A DNA stretch of 64,000 nt from an uncultured Pelagibacteraceae bacterium (GTDB taxonomy: Bacteria; Pseudomonadota; Alphaproteobacteria; Pelagibacterales; Pelagibacteraceae). The stretch spans positions 1 to 64,000 of the forward strand of contig CACJSY010000001.1 in assembly GCA_902596205.1 (NCBI GenBank), in the 5' to 3' direction. The translations under genes and the position numbers were made by a program. Under the pieces are notes generated by a model that had not been told where the DNA came from, ran no database searches, and saw only the letters and a program-made list of their open reading frames with translations. Every line of letters starts with the position of its first letter. Position 1 is the first letter of the stretch. Below, piece after piece: positions 1 to 10,374 of the stretch.

Positions 1-962
1 GTTATCTCATTAGGGTAACTTTTAAATTTTTTAAAATATTTATTATTATATTTTTTGAATTCTTTGTAGTTTACAGAAGGATAATACAGGTCTTTAATTG
101 TATTTTCGTAAAATATACTTTCATCAAACCACTGGTTAATAGTAGTAAATAAAACATTTTTCTGGTCAACATCAGTATAAACAAGTGAAGTTAATACGCT
201 TTTCAAGGTATTCCCAAAATCAATTATGATTACTGAGTCAAAATTAACAGCACCTAATGTATACAGTTGTTCTAGACGCTCTAATTCTTTAATTGATTGC
301 TCATCTTCCTTGTCTTCAAACATTTTCTTCCTTAAAGCAAGATTTCTTTTTCTTTGGGAATAATTAGTTAAAATTTCGATCTCTCCTGTTAGAACTTCTG
401 GATTAGGACTATAAGTAAAAGTTTTTGTATTTTTCAAATTTAAACTGTTTAATTTTTGCTCAATTAATTCTAAATATTCATTTTTTGGGTACATAATTAT
501 TGTCTTTGTTTTGTTTTGTTTTTTAATGAATTCAATTAATGCAATAAGCTGAGACTCTAAACTCACTCCAATACTAATTATATTATTTGAAAATTCAGGA
601 CTTATATTAGATGGTGAAATAAATATTAAGTCATTATATTTTTTGACTTGATCAAACTCTAAATGAGTTGTGGGACCAATAATTACTTTTACCCCAGACG
701 ATCTAAGCTCATTGATTGCTAATCCAAGTTTTTCTTTATTATTATAACCCGAGTCTCTTGGTACTATAACAACATCTTTATCATTTATTTCATCAAGAGC
801 TAGCTGCAAAGAGTACAAAAGAGAATTACCTATCTCACTATAAGGACCAGAAAGAGGTACTAGCAAACCCACCCTAAGTGATTTATTATCTTCACTACTT
901 AAAAGATTAGAACTTAAAATAAATAGTATATAAAACACAGATAAAAGAATTTTAATTTTCAT
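1..962 (-). CDS. Penicillin-binding protein activator / LppC-like periplasmic-binding-fold protein (3' end outside window)
   Basis: Open minus frame from ATG (complement of 960-962) to window edge. Translation begins MKIKILLSVFYILFILSSNLLSSEDNKSLRVGLLVPLSGPYSEIGNSLLYSLQLALDEI, a signal peptide plus type I periplasmic-binding-like start. Divergent to rsmI, as is common in alphaproteobacteria. Confidence 0.75.
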   Translation of the reverse strand, partial: MKIKILLSVFYILFILSSNLLSSEDNKSLRVGLLVPLSGPYSEIGNSLLYSLQLALDEINDKDVVIVPRDSGYNNKEKLGLAINELRSSGVKVIIGPTTHLEFDQVKKYNDLIFISPSNISPEFSNNIISIGVSLESQLIALIEFIKKQNKTKTIIMYPKNEYLELIEQKLNSLNLKNTKTFTYSPNPEVLTGEIEILTNYSQRKRNLALRKKMFEDKEDEQSIKELERLEQLYTLGAVNFDSVIIIDFGNTLKSVLTSLVYTDVDQKNVLFTTINQWFDESIFYENTIKDLYYPSVNYKEFKKYNNKYFKKFKSYPNEI

Positions 963-963
963 A

Positions 964-1803
964 ATGCAAATACTTTCTAAACACTTATATATTGTTTCGA
1001 CACCTATTGGAAACCTTGACGATATCACTTTTAGGGCAATAGATGTTTTAAAAAATTCTGATTTCATTCTTTGTGAAGATACCCGACGAACCATTAAACT
1101 TTTGAGCTATTATAAAATAAAAAAAAAATTGGTCTCCTATCATAAATTTAACGAAAATAAACAGCTATCAAAGATTATTGAATATTTTAATGAAGGCAAA
1201 ATTTTGTCTTTAGTATCTGATGCAGGAACTCCGATGCTATCTGATCCTGGAAGATTGTTAGTAAATCATTGTTTGAAAAATGGAATTGAAATTACACCGA
1301 TCCCAGGTGTTTCTTCAATTACTTCAGCTATTAGTGTTTCTGGATTTAGCGATCAATTTTTATTTTATGGTTTTTTACCAAAAACTGAAAAAGAATTAGA
1401 AAAAATCTTATTATCTCTCTCAAACTATCCATTCACTCTAGTTTTTTTTATAACATCCAAAAAGTTGAACTTTTATATTAAAAGCCTTAAAAAATTTTTT
1501 TCAGGAAGAAAAATAATGATAGCAAAGGAAATAACCAAAATTTATGAATCTTTTATAAGAAAAAGCGTTGATGAGCTTGATATATTTAAAGATCCTCTTA
1601 AAGGTGAACTAACAGTTGTTATTTCTGAAAAAAATAAAAAAGATAAAACTTATGATGAAGAAAAAATTGTGAATAAAATTAAAAAATATTTAAAAAAATA
1701 TAGCTTGAAAGATACTGTAAATCTCATTTTGGAAACGGAAAAAATTAATAAAAAAAAGGTTTATGATTTATGTTTAAAAACAAAAAATGAAAAAAATAAT
1801 TAG
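964..1803 (+). CDS. rsmI: 16S rRNA (cytidine(1402)-2'-O)-methyltransferase
   Basis: LYIVSTPIGNLDDITFRAIDVLKNSDFILCEDTRRT and SDAGTPMLSDPG motifs of the RsmI tetrapyrrole-methylase family. Confidence 0.95.
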   Translation: MQILSKHLYIVSTPIGNLDDITFRAIDVLKNSDFILCEDTRRTIKLLSYYKIKKKLVSYHKFNENKQLSKIIEYFNEGKILSLVSDAGTPMLSDPGRLLVNHCLKNGIEITPIPGVSSITSAISVSGFSDQFLFYGFLPKTEKELEKILLSLSNYPFTLVFFITSKKLNFYIKSLKKFFSGRKIMIAKEITKIYESFIRKSVDELDIFKDPLKGELTVVISEKNKKDKTYDEEKIVNKIKKYLKKYSLKDTVNLILETEKINKKKVYDLCLKTKNEKNN

Positions 1804-2365
1804 TTTCATATTAATATTGATTTTATCATCTTGCTCTTCTGCCTCACAGTTTGGAACTGGTGTCAATATTACTTTTGATCCAAGAACTATTGGTATGCAA
1901 ATAGATGATACGATTATGCAAAAGAACTTATCAGCAAGGTTAGCACTAGCTGATAAAAAATATTTTATATCGGTCCAATCTGAAGTTCTTGATGGTAGAA
2001 TATTTCTTTCTGGAAAAGTAGATGAACCTGAAGAAAAAATTAAAATAACAAAGATGGCCTGGGAGACTAAAGGTGTACGCTCCGTAAAAAATACTATTAC
2101 CATAAAAGGTGAAAGTAATTTTAAGGGAACAGCAAAGGATATTCTTATAACTAGTCAGCTTAGAACAGCGTTAATTTTTAATAAAAAAACAAAAGCAAGA
2201 AACTACACATTAGAAACTGTTAATAAAAATATTTATATTTTTGGCATAGCTATGGATGAGGAAGAGAAAAAAGAAGTTATAAACGAGGCAAATAAAATCT
2301 ACGATGTTAACGAAGTAATACCATCAATTTATTTAGCTACAGAACTAAGTCGTAGTAAACTTTAA
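1787..2365 (+). CDS. BON-domain lipoprotein
   Basis: Lipobox MKKIISFILILILSSCSS; repeated BON-like segments (DGRIFLSGKVDEPEEKIKITKMAWETKGVRSVKNTI; INEANKIYDVNEVIPSIYL). Confidence 0.8.
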   Translation: MKKIISFILILILSSCSSASQFGTGVNITFDPRTIGMQIDDTIMQKNLSARLALADKKYFISVQSEVLDGRIFLSGKVDEPEEKIKITKMAWETKGVRSVKNTITIKGESNFKGTAKDILITSQLRTALIFNKKTKARNYTLETVNKNIYIFGIAMDEEEKKEVINEANKIYDVNEVIPSIYLATELSRSKL

Positions 2366-4644
2366 TTGGAATAATCAATTACATCTGACGAGTAGGATGC
2401 GATTGAAGCAAGATTTAAAATCTCCGATGTGCTAGCTCGCAAAGGCGCTACTTCGATTGGTAATCCTAATCCTATTAATAAAGGTCCAATTAATTTTCCA
2501 CCACCAAACACTTTCATAAGTTTTGTTGATATGGCAGCGCTATGTAAAGCAGGCATAATTAAAATATTTGCATTTCCTACAATTTTAGAAAACGGGTAAA
2601 TATCTTGATAAATCGGATTTAAAGCTACATCAGGCTGCATTTCACCATCAAAATCAAAGTCTACATTATCATTCTTTAACATTTCAATAGCATCTCTTAC
2701 GTGTTTAGTGTTTTTTGAAATAGGCTTTCCAAAGGTTGAGTGAGATAAGAAAGCAACTTTTGGTTCAAAACCAAATAATCTAGCCACACGGACACAAGAC
2801 TTAGAAACTTTAACTAATCTTTCAGATGATGGAAAATCTTGCACATTAGTATCAGCTACTAAAATAGTTTTTCCTTTAGAAACAATCATAGTCATACCGA
2901 AAATTTCTTCTCCTGGTCTGGCCTCAACAACTTTCTTTAATTTTTCCACTGATGCAGCGTAGTGTCTTATATTTCCTGTAACCATAGCATCGGCATCCTT
3001 ACATGCAATCATCGAAGATCCCCAAGCTATTCGGTCATTTCTCACCAATCGATCAACGTCCCTTTCTAATTGACCCTCTCTTTGGAGTTTTTTATATAAA
3101 TGTTTTACATATTTCTCTCTTTTCTTTTTGTCGGTAGAATTAACTATTTCAATTTTAAAGTTTTCATCCAAACCAATTTTTTTTAATTGATCTTTTATTC
3201 TTTTTTCAACCCCAATCAAAATAGGTATACCCAACCTATTTCTTCCAAATTCTATCGCAGCTTTAAGCATATTTTCATCTTCACCCTCTGCAAAAATTAC
3301 TCTTTTAGGATTTTTTCTTATCTTTGCGTTAATTCCTTGCATTATCGACATTGATGGGTCTAAACGGTTAGATAATTGATCTTTATAAAGTTCCAGGTCA
3401 TTAATTACTTTTCTAGCTGCTCCACTTTTCATTGCGGCGTCTGCAACAGCTGAGGGTATGACACTTATTAATCTTGGATCGAAAGTTGAGGGAATAATAT
3501 AGTTTTTTCCATATCTTGGACGATCTCCACCATAAGCAGCAACAACTTCATCCGGGACATTTTCTCTAGCTAAAAGAGCAATCGCATTTGCAGCTGCAAC
3601 TTTCATTTCCTCATTAATTGCCTTAGCTCTAACATCAAGCGCACCTCTAAAAATGTATGGAAAGCCTATAAGATTATTTACCTGGTTTGGGTAGTCAGAT
3701 CTACCCGTGGCTATAATTGCGTCATCTCTAACTTCTTCAATTAATTCAGGTTTAATTTCAGGATCAGGATTAGCACAAGCAAATATAATTGGATTTTTGG
3801 CCATGGATTTAACCATTTCTTTACTGACAACGTCTTTAGCTGATAAACCAAGGAATACATCGGCATTCTTCATTGCATCTTCTAAAGTTCTAAATTTTGT
3901 ATCAATTGCGAAAGCGGATTTGAACTGATCGATATTTTTTCTTCCTTTGTAAATTACTCCTTTACTATCGCACATGATTATATTTTGATTTTTTACTCCT
4001 GTGCTTTTAAATAAATTTGCACAAGCTTGAGCTGATGCTCCTGCACCGTTAATTACAACTTTAACTTCTGAAATTTTTTTTTTTGATATATCTAATGCAT
4101 TTATTAATGCTGCAGTGGTAATAATTGCAGTGCCATGTTGGTCATCATGAAAAACTGGTATATCTAAAGTCTCTCTTAACTTTTGCTCAATTATAAAACA
4201 ATCTGGCGCTGCAATATCTTCAAGATTAATACCACCAAAGGTACCACTAATATTTTTGATAGTTTCAATAATTGAATTTGTATCCTGATTGTCAATTTCA
4301 ATATCAATTGAGTCGATATCTGCAAAGCGTTTAAATAAAACTGATTTCCCTTCCATTACAGGTTTAGAAGCTAAAGATCCAAGATTCCCTAACCCTAGTA
4401 TGGCAGAACCATTACTAATAACTGCCACCAAATTTCCTTTACTTGTATAATCGTACGCAAGTTCAGGATTTTTCGAAATTTCTTTAACAGGTGCAGCTAC
4501 GCCAGGCGAGTATGCAAGCGATAAATCTCTCTTTGTTGTTAGAGGCTTTGAAGAGCCTATCTCAATCTTGCCTGACTTTCCCTTTATATGGAAATCTAGA
4601 GCTTCTTTATCTGAGTAATGGTCAATCTCTGTTTTTTTTGGCAT
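2362..4644 (-). CDS. maeB: NADP-dependent malic enzyme with C-terminal phosphotransacetylase-like domain
   Basis: SLAYSPGVAAPVKEI, GNLGSLASKPVMEGKSVLFKRFADID, FHDDQHGTAI; C-terminal phosphate acetyltransferase-like region; 760 aa. Confidence 0.95.
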   Translation of the reverse strand: MPKKTEIDHYSDKEALDFHIKGKSGKIEIGSSKPLTTKRDLSLAYSPGVAAPVKEISKNPELAYDYTSKGNLVAVISNGSAILGLGNLGSLASKPVMEGKSVLFKRFADIDSIDIEIDNQDTNSIIETIKNISGTFGGINLEDIAAPDCFIIEQKLRETLDIPVFHDDQHGTAIITTAALINALDISKKKISEVKVVINGAGASAQACANLFKSTGVKNQNIIMCDSKGVIYKGRKNIDQFKSAFAIDTKFRTLEDAMKNADVFLGLSAKDVVSKEMVKSMAKNPIIFACANPDPEIKPELIEEVRDDAIIATGRSDYPNQVNNLIGFPYIFRGALDVRAKAINEEMKVAAANAIALLARENVPDEVVAAYGGDRPRYGKNYIIPSTFDPRLISVIPSAVADAAMKSGAARKVINDLELYKDQLSNRLDPSMSIMQGINAKIRKNPKRVIFAEGEDENMLKAAIEFGRNRLGIPILIGVEKRIKDQLKKIGLDENFKIEIVNSTDKKKREKYVKHLYKKLQREGQLERDVDRLVRNDRIAWGSSMIACKDADAMVTGNIRHYAASVEKLKKVVEARPGEEIFGMTMIVSKGKTILVADTNVQDFPSSERLVKVSKSCVRVARLFGFEPKVAFLSHSTFGKPISKNTKHVRDAIEMLKNDNVDFDFDGEMQPDVALNPIYQDIYPFSKIVGNANILIMPALHSAAISTKLMKVFGGGKLIGPLLIGLGLPIEVAPLRASTSEILNLASIASYSSDVIDYSN

Positions 4645-4714
4645 TTAGTTAAATGAGTATGTAATATAAAAAATAATAATTCACTAAAAATTTATGGCTT
4701 AATTAAGAATATTT

Positions 4715-6241
4715 ATGAACCTTCTATCTTCAGCTTACATATATAGTTTTTTTACCTTAATCAGCAGAGTCTTAGGTTATGTTAGGGATATTCTTATAGC
4801 TATTTTTCTAGGTACCTCAATTTTCGCTGATGCGTTTTTTGTAGCTTTTAGACTACCTAATACTTTTAGAAGATTATTTGCTGAAGGTACTTTTAATGCA
4901 GCTTTCATACCTAGCTACACCACAGCTAAAATTGAAGACAAAAAAAAAGGGAAAAGATTTGCTGATGATGTTTTGAGCATTTTATTATTAATCTTATTGT
5001 TTATTGTAACTCTAGTAGAAATTTTTACTCCATATTTAATACATATAATTGCTCCAGGATTTACAGAAAATAAAACTAAATTTGATTTAGCAGTTGAACT
5101 AACAAGAATTACTTTCCCTTTTTTATTATTTGTAAGTTTATCGTCTTTTTTTGCGGGTGTTTTAAATTCTAATAATAAATTCGCTGCAGCCGCAGCAGCA
5201 CCGATAATTTTAAATGTAGTTTTAATAGTCAGTTTAATTTCATCATTTTTTTTAAATCTTAATTATGTGAAGCAACTATCCTACGGAGTTACACTTGCAG
5301 GTTTGCTCCAATTTATTTTTCTTATTTATATAACTAAAAAATTTTATAAGCCAAATTTGATAATGAACTTCAAAATAAGTAGTAAAGTAAAATTTTTTTT
5401 TAAAAAACTCTTACCAAGTATTTTGTCATCTGGTGTAACTCAAATAAATATTTTGGTAGGAACCATTATTGCATCTTTTCAAGCAGGCGCCGTGTCCTAT
5501 CTTTATTATGCTGATAGAGTATATCAAATTAATCTTGCAATAGCAGGTATTGCTGTAGGAACAGTCTCTTTACCTGTTCTCTCAAAAGCTTTTAAAACGA
5601 GAAATTTAAATAAAATTTCTGATATTCAAAATAAATCTTTTGAACTATCATTATTATTTTCAATACCTGCAAGTTTTGGATTAATTTTAGCCTCAGAGGA
5701 AATAGTGAACGCACTATTTGGATATGGATCATTCACAAAAAATGATGTGGAAATGACAGCTGCAGCCCTTAAATTTTTTGGTTACGGAGTTCCTGCATTT
5801 GCATTGATTAAAATATTATCTAATTTCTTTTTTGCTAGAAATAATACTAAAACACCTTTTTATATTTCAACACTCATTGTTATTTTGAATATATTTATAA
5901 GTGTGAGTTTGTTTAATAGAATTGGATTCATAATCATACCAATAGCTACCTCTATTTCTACATGGGTTGGAGTTTTAATTTACTTATACTCACTAAATTC
6001 AAAAAATTATTTATTATTAAAAAGTTTATTATTTAAAAATTTAATAAAAATATTGATTTCAACAATCATTATGTCTTTAATTTTGCTCTTTTCTTTAGAT
6101 ATTTTTCTAAGTTATTTGGATTATTCATACAAATATAAAGCTGTTTATTTAATATCAATTGTAAGTTTTGTTGGTATTTTTTATTTGATAACATGTTATT
6201 TATTAGGATTATTAAAACTTAAAAATTATAAAGCAAATTAA
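4715..6241 (+). CDS. murJ: Lipid II flippase MurJ (MviN)
   Basis: SRVLGYVRDILIAIFLGTSIFADAFFVAFRLPNTFRRLFAEGTFNAAFIP; multispanning membrane protein. Confidence 0.95.
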   Translation: MNLLSSAYIYSFFTLISRVLGYVRDILIAIFLGTSIFADAFFVAFRLPNTFRRLFAEGTFNAAFIPSYTTAKIEDKKKGKRFADDVLSILLLILLFIVTLVEIFTPYLIHIIAPGFTENKTKFDLAVELTRITFPFLLFVSLSSFFAGVLNSNNKFAAAAAAPIILNVVLIVSLISSFFLNLNYVKQLSYGVTLAGLLQFIFLIYITKKFYKPNLIMNFKISSKVKFFFKKLLPSILSSGVTQINILVGTIIASFQAGAVSYLYYADRVYQINLAIAGIAVGTVSLPVLSKAFKTRNLNKISDIQNKSFELSLLFSIPASFGLILASEEIVNALFGYGSFTKNDVEMTAAALKFFGYGVPAFALIKILSNFFFARNNTKTPFYISTLIVILNIFISVSLFNRIGFIIIPIATSISTWVGVLIYLYSLNSKNYLLLKSLLFKNLIKILISTIIMSLILLFSLDIFLSYLDYSYKYKAVYLISIVSFVGIFYLITCYLLGLLKLKNYKAN

Positions 6242-7246
6242 ATGAGTGATAAAAAATTAGTTTTCTCAGGTGTGCAACCAACAGGCAATTTACATTTAGG
6301 AAACTATTTAGGTGCTCTTAAAAATTTTGTTGCTTTGCAAAAGGACATGGAATGTATTTATTGTGTAGTAGATCTTCACGCTATAACTGTTTTTCAGAAG
6401 CCTCAGAGTCTTCATGACAATGTGCTCGAGACGACTGCAAGTTTTTTAGCCTCTGGTTTAAATCCAAACAAAAGTATTATTTTTAATCAATCATCTGTTT
6501 CTGGTCATACTGAGCTTGCTTGGATTTTAAATTGCGTTTCAAGAATAGGTTGGATGAATAGGATGACACAATTTAAAGACAAAGCTGGATCTGATAAAGA
6601 GAAGGCTAGTGTTGGTCTTTATATTTATCCTAATTTAATGGCAGCAGATATTCTTCTCTATAAAGCAACGCATGTTCCTGTAGGAGCTGATCAAAAGCAA
6701 CATTTAGAGCTTTCTAGAGATATAGCTCAAAAATTTAATAATGATTATAATTGTAAAAATTTTTTCCCTTTACCGGAGCCTTTAATATCTAAAAATATTC
6801 CTCGAGTAATGAGTTTGAGAGACGGGACTAAAAAAATGAGTAAATCAGAAGAGTCTGATTATTCAAGGATCAACTTAACAGACTCAGCTGATGAAATAAG
6901 TAAGAAAATAAAAAAAGCTAAATCAGACTCAGAAGCAATCCCTTCCAACAAAAAACTACTTGAAAACAAACCGGAAGCTCTAAATTTATTATCTATCTAC
7001 TCTGAATTAACTAAAAAAAGCTTAGATAAAATTATTTCTGAAATGGCTGGAAAAGAATATTCTATTTTAAAAAAAAATTTAGCGGAAGCTTTAATTAATG
7101 AAATAACTCCAGTTGGAAAAGAAATTCAAAAATTACTTCAAGATAAGTCACATTTAAAAAAAATTCTAAAAAAAGGCACAGAAAAAGCTAATATTATTGC
7201 TGAGGAAAACCTGAAAAATATACGTGAAAAAGTGGGCTTGATATAA
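6242..7246 (+). CDS. trpS: Tryptophanyl-tRNA synthetase
   Basis: [19 protein letters not shown] and [14 protein letters not shown] signature motifs. Confidence 0.97.
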   Translation: MSDKKLVFSGVQPTGNLHLGNYLGALKNFVALQKDMECIYCVVDLHAITVFQKPQSLHDNVLETTASFLASGLNPNKSIIFNQSSVSGHTELAWILNCVSRIGWMNRMTQFKDKAGSDKEKASVGLYIYPNLMAADILLYKATHVPVGADQKQHLELSRDIAQKFNNDYNCKNFFPLPEPLISKNIPRVMSLRDGTKKMSKSEESDYSRINLTDSADEISKKIKKAKSDSEAIPSNKKLLENKPEALNLLSIYSELTKKSLDKIISEMAGKEYSILKKNLAEALINEITPVGKEIQKLLQDKSHLKKILKKGTEKANIIAEENLKNIREKVGLI

Positions 7247-7259
7247 TATAAAAGCCTAG

Positions 7260-7805
7260 ATGATACAAACTGAAGCTACACCCAATCCTGACTCTCTAAA
7301 ATTCCTTTCTGAAAAAACTATTTCAGTTGTAGGAACTGAGGAATTTCAAAAGGGAATAAAGAATCTTAACACCGTCCCTTTTGTCGAGGAGCTATTGAAT
7401 TTTAAGGGCGTGGAATTGATATTATTATCAGAAAAGTTTTTGACAGTGAAAAAAACTAAAGAAGTTTCATGGAACGAATTAAAGCCCATGGTTATTTCAC
7501 ATTTAAATGACTATTTTGAAAAAAGTAATGAACCAATCTTGAAAAATAAGGAGAAACATAAAGATTCCACCAAAAATGATGAAACTGTTGATAAAATAAT
7601 TGAAGTTTTAGATACCAAAATAAGGCCAGCTGTGGCAAGAGATGGAGGAGATATAAAATTTAAGTCTTTTGAAAACGGAGTGGTTAAAGTTCAGTTACAA
7701 GGAAGCTGTTCAGGCTGCCCAAGTTCTTTAATGACTTTAAAACAAGGCGTTCAAAACCTTTTAAAACACTATGTGAAAGAGGTTAACTCGGTAGAGGCTG
7801 TATAA
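7260..7805 (+). CDS. Nfu-type Fe-S cluster scaffold protein
   Basis: N-terminal Nfu domain (MIQTEATPNPDSLKFL) and C-terminal NifU domain with CSGCPSS motif. Confidence 0.92.
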   Translation: MIQTEATPNPDSLKFLSEKTISVVGTEEFQKGIKNLNTVPFVEELLNFKGVELILLSEKFLTVKKTKEVSWNELKPMVISHLNDYFEKSNEPILKNKEKHKDSTKNDETVDKIIEVLDTKIRPAVARDGGDIKFKSFENGVVKVQLQGSCSGCPSSLMTLKQGVQNLLKHYVKEVNSVEAV

Positions 7806-9316
7806 TGAAAAAGAAATTAAGTTATAGAGATAAGTTAATTGAATTAGCATACATTTATGATGTTAAAGAAATTAAAGATTATGAAAAAAGCAGAAAAAAT
7901 TTAACGTCAGGTCAACTAGAGCTAATTCTAAAAAAAAATAAAATTATAATTCCAAAAGACTTTAAATCTAATTTTTTAAGAGATAATTTTGTAAAACCTG
8001 TATCAAAATTAAAATCTAATCTTGTCGAATTTAAAGAAAATAAGATTAAAGATAAAAATAGAGCTATAAGAAGATTGGAAAATTTCAAATTAGATACAAA
8101 TAGAAAGATAAGTAGAGGGTTTAAAGATTTATGGATCCAGTTAGGCAGAATAGGTTTAAACTTTTTAAATATCATACCTAAATTAGGAATAGTAATTTAC
8201 GATTTTTTTGGAAAATTATTTACTGATGTATTTCACGGTATTTACAATCAACAATTCGAACCAAAAAAAGCCAAAAAGGTTATTTTTGCAATGGCTTCAG
8301 TCGTTATTGTAACAACAGTTGCATTTAGCGCTGTAAATTATTTTACAGGTAGCAACATGGTAAAAAAACCTGAGATTAAAAAAGAAGTAAAAAAACCTGA
8401 GATTAAAAAAGAAATTAAAAAACCTGAGATTAAAAAAGAAGTAAAAAAACCTGAGATTAAAAAAGAAGTTAAAAAATCAAAAGAAAAACCGAAGCTAGAA
8501 GTAAAAAGAAAAAGTGTTGACGAAGTAATTTTACCTAACTTAAATTTAAAAACAGAAACAGTTTTAAATCTTTTTAAAGATGTAGAGTACGATCTTGGAA
8601 CCGTAAGATCTAAGAAACTGGTTAAACCAATTTATTTTACTCAATTTCCGAGAGATCTTGATGCATTAGAAAGTACTAAACTTAAAAAAGAGACATTTAT
8701 AAAAATAGTATTACCTCTCATCGTAGCTGAAAATGAGAGAATAATCGCTGATAGAGAAAAATTAATAAATTTATCAAAGAAAAAATTTACTACTGATCTA
8801 GAGAAGCAATGGATTAGGCAAAAGCTTCTTGAATACAAAGTAAAAAAAGGTGATTTAGATGAATTACTTATTAGAATGGATATTATTCCAACATCCATTG
8901 CATTAGCTCAAGCAGCTAAAGAAAGTGGATGGGGTACATCGCGATTTGCTTTGGAAGGAAATGCAATTTTTGGTCAATGGACATGGAGCGGGCAGGGAAT
9001 AGCTCCTCTAGATAGAGAGAGTAATAAAAATCATAAAATTTTAAAATTTCCTATTTTGAGAGCATCTGTGAAAGCTTATCAAAACAATCTTAATACACAC
9101 AAAAGCTATTCAAAATTTAGGCAGAAAAGATCTTTTTTGAGAGAAAAAAATAAAAAAGTTGCAGGTTTGGAATTAACGGAGACTCTGAACAATTATGCTC
9201 AAACCGGAACAGAATATACAAAAAAATTAAATCAGATCATTAAACAAAATAGACTAACTGATTTTGAACCTGTCAGATTAGTTAATTCTGTAAAAAAAAT
9301 TGAGCTAAGTTCTTAA
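7805..9316 (+). CDS. Membrane-anchored Bax-like glucosaminidase-domain protein
   Basis: TM segment VIFAMASVVIVTTVAFSAVNYF, repeat linker, then ALAQAAKESGWGTSRFALEGNAIFGQWTW (Bax/FlgJ-type glucosaminidase motif). Confidence 0.85.
   Translation: MKKKLSYRDKLIELAYIYDVKEIKDYEKSRKNLTSGQLELILKKNKIIIPKDFKSNFLRDNFVKPVSKLKSNLVEFKENKIKDKNRAIRRLENFKLDTNRKISRGFKDLWIQLGRIGLNFLNIIPKLGIVIYDFFGKLFTDVFHGIYNQQFEPKKAKKVIFAMASVVIVTTVAFSAVNYFTGSNMVKKPEIKKEVKKPEIKKEIKKPEIKKEVKKPEIKKEVKKSKEKPKLEVKRKSVDEVILPNLNLKTETVLNLFKDVEYDLGTVRSKKLVKPIYFTQFPRDLDALESTKLKKETFIKIVLPLIVAENERIIADREKLINLSKKKFTTDLEKQWIRQKLLEYKVKKGDLDELLIRMDIIPTSIALAQAAKESGWGTSRFALEGNAIFGQWTWSGQGIAPLDRESNKNHKILKFPILRASVKAYQNNLNTHKSYSKFRQKRSFLREKNKKVAGLELTETLNNYAQTGTEYTKKLNQIIKQNRLTDFEPVRLVNSVKKIELSS
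8363..8470 (+). repeat. Four-copy in-frame 27-bp tandem repeat encoding (KKPEIKKE[V/I])x4
   Basis: Units 8363-8389, 8390-8416, 8417-8443, 8444-8470, nearly identical at nucleotide level. Confidence 0.95.
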
Positions 9317-9318
9317 GT

Positions 9319-10374
9319 CTACTTTTCGCTTACAACGAATTGTATGCCTAGCCAACGCCAAAATCCACTTGGATCTCTTAAGGAACAATTAATTCTCCCT
9401 CTCTCTCCTAGGAATTTTTCACTTATATTTATAAGTAATGTTAAATCATTCTCAAATTTAATATTCGATTGTCTCCAACGATCTCCTTCATTTGAGTAAC
9501 AGCCTAGTGATTTCAGATTTTTAATCCCTTCATAAAACTGAATTTTTACTTTTGGTGGATTTTTGTTTTTCAAAAGGTATTTTTCGCTTGGTATAATTTC
9601 TTTATACTTAAAAGGAAGTGTTTTAGTTAAAGAGTTAAATCTTTTGATTTCTCCATATTTTTCATTTATTGGAAATCTTGGCAGTTCGTAAAAATCTTTA
9701 GTTTCATCGATTACACCCGAATGTTGTCCAAAAGCATATTTGAATCCAAGAGATTTTATAAGTTTCTTAAATTCTAAACTGTATTCACCGAAGGGGTAGG
9801 AAAAAAATTCAGAATTTTTTCCTAGTTGATCTTTGAAAATTGATATTGATTTTTTAATATCATCTAATATTAAATCTTTGCTTTCATCGACTAAATATTC
9901 ATGGGTATGACTATGATTACCTATTTCAACAAAATCTTCTTTACTTATTTCCCTTATTTGGTCCCAAGTCATATAATTGAATGCACCAACCTCTCTTGTG
10001 CTTACAAACAAAATGAATGGTATTTTTTCTTTTTTGAGTAAAGGCCATGCATTTTGATAAAAAGAGGAAAAACCATCATCGATAGTTAAAAGAATTTTTC
10101 TTTGTTTTTTATTATTTTTTATTTCATTTTCAAAATTTTTTGGATTTATAAATCGTATATTGTTTTCCTGAAGTATTTTAATGTGTTTTTTAAAATCATC
10201 GATTCTTATATTTGTAGAGGGATATTTGTTTTCTTCGAATCTATGATACATTAATGAGATTAAGCCAAAATCATCTATATCTTGCATGTTGGGACTTGAA
10301 TTCAAATTGTTTTGAATTATCAATATAGACATAAATAAAACAATGATAAAAGATTTTTTAATTTTAAGTTGCAT
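9319..10374 (-). CDS. Polysaccharide deacetylase family protein (NodB homology)
   Basis: LISLMYHRFEE, ILLTIDDGFSSFYQNAWPLLKKEKIPFILFVST, EIGNHSHTHEYL motifs. Start chosen at MQLKIKKSFIIVLFMSILIIQNN (signal peptide); ORF track start is 10389. Confidence 0.88.
   Translation of the reverse strand: MQLKIKKSFIIVLFMSILIIQNNLNSSPNMQDIDDFGLISLMYHRFEENKYPSTNIRIDDFKKHIKILQENNIRFINPKNFENEIKNNKKQRKILLTIDDGFSSFYQNAWPLLKKEKIPFILFVSTREVGAFNYMTWDQIREISKEDFVEIGNHSHTHEYLVDESKDLILDDIKKSISIFKDQLGKNSEFFSYPFGEYSLEFKKLIKSLGFKYAFGQHSGVIDETKDFYELPRFPINEKYGEIKRFNSLTKTLPFKYKEIIPSEKYLLKNKNPPKVKIQFYEGIKNLKSLGCYSNEGDRWRQSNIKFENDLTLLINISEKFLGERGRINCSLRDPSGFWRWLGIQFVVSEK

Noticed and set aside
1774-2103. 109-aa minus-strand ORF inside the BON-domain gene
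   Set aside because: Antisense shadow ORF with no family signature.
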